Positions 5,665-5,875 of a stretch of 5,875 nucleotides of DNA are shown one piece after another (position 1 is the stretch's first letter; the number at the start of each line of letters is the position of its first letter). The translations under genes and the position numbers were made by a program. The stretch is from Christensenella sp. UBA1782. GTDB lineage: Bacteria; Bacillota; Clostridia; Christensenellales; DTU072. The DNA is taken from the NCBI GenBank assembly GCA_002315475.1, contig DCGI01000031.1, forward strand, positions 1 to 5,875, read 5' to 3'. The notes beneath the pieces are model-generated. The model was not told the origin of the DNA and made no database searches. It saw nothing but the letters and a program-made list of their open reading frames with translations.

Positions 5665-5875
5665 TGTTAAAAGTTTACAACACACTCACACGACAGAAAG
5701 AAGATTTCGTACCGATTGACGAAAAGACCGTCCGCATGTATTCCTGCGGGCCTACCGTATACAGTTATGCGCACATCGGTAATCTTCGCACCTATATTTT
5801 TATGGATACCATTCGTCGTGTTCTTCGCTACGACGGCTACAAACTCAAAGGCGTCATGAATATCACCGACGTGGG
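5664..5875 (+). CDS. cysS: Cysteinyl-tRNA synthetase, N-terminal part (cut by window edge)
   Basis: Activates cysteine with ATP and loads it on tRNA-Cys. Only the first 70 residues plus two bases are in the window; the full enzyme is usually about 460-480 residues. Seen: MLKVYNTLTR at the start, the CGPTVY motif at 28-33 with the first zinc ligand Cys28 that recognises cysteine, the class I HIGH-type motif as HIGN at 37-40 followed by LRTY, and NITDV at 66-70. All are diagnostic. The ATG at 5664 shares its A with the cysE TAA stop (TAATG), and GAGGA at 5653-5657 sits 6 bases upstream, so the two are translationally coupled. In many Bacillota the genes after cysS encode mini-RNase III and a TrmH-type rRNA methylase; these would lie beyond the edge. 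Confidence 0.97.
   Translation, partial: MLKVYNTLTRQKEDFVPIDEKTVRMYSCGPTVYSYAHIGNLRTYIFMDTIRRVLRYDGYKLKGVMNITDV

Overview
The window looks like chromosomal DNA from a Gram-positive, Bacillota-type bacterium, probably an anaerobic clostridial lineage. The evidence is the strong AGGAGG-type ribosome binding sites, sigma-A style promoters with 17-bp spacers, an intrinsic terminator with a U-tract, a cysE-cysS gene pair, and a DUF5058-type membrane protein. C-ending codons (ATC, GTC, TAC, GAC, ACC) are frequent, so this is not an extremely AT-rich Clostridium. I cannot name the genus.

Layout. (1) Positions 1-1877, minus strand: two flavoprotein genes in one operon. The upstream gene (591-1877) is a GGR/FixC-like FAD-dependent oxidoreductase. 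It overlaps by an ATGA junction the start of a second, HI0933/YhiN-like FAD protein (594 to the left edge), which is cut by the window. (2) Positions 1904-1967: a compact divergent promoter region with back-to-back promoters for the minus- and plus-strand operons. (3) Positions 2001-3448, plus strand: two small polytopic membrane proteins, the first resembling DUF5058. They are tightly coupled and end at a strong 14-bp-stem terminator (3471-3520). They look like two subunits of one membrane complex of unknown substrate. (4) Positions 3565-5875, plus strand: a consensus-like promoter, a short leader with a small hairpin, and an unrecognised 442-residue four-TM protein with a roughly 150-residue outer domain. 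Three bases later comes serine O-acetyltransferase (cysE), which overlaps by one base the start of cysteinyl-tRNA synthetase (cysS, cut by the right edge).

How the genes work together: cysE makes O-acetylserine for cysteine synthesis and cysS charges tRNA-Cys, a pairing well known in Bacillota. Unlike the classical arrangement, no T-box leader is visible upstream, and the first gene of the apparent operon is an uncharacterised membrane protein. The two flavoproteins are probably co-expressed, but their substrates cannot be read from sequence. No rRNA, tRNA, CRISPR array, transposon or phage gene was seen. No stretch of more than 300 bases lacks a gene; the longest gap is 3449-3648 (200 bases), which holds a terminator and a promoter. 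The least explained genes are the 442-residue protein and the two-gene membrane pair.
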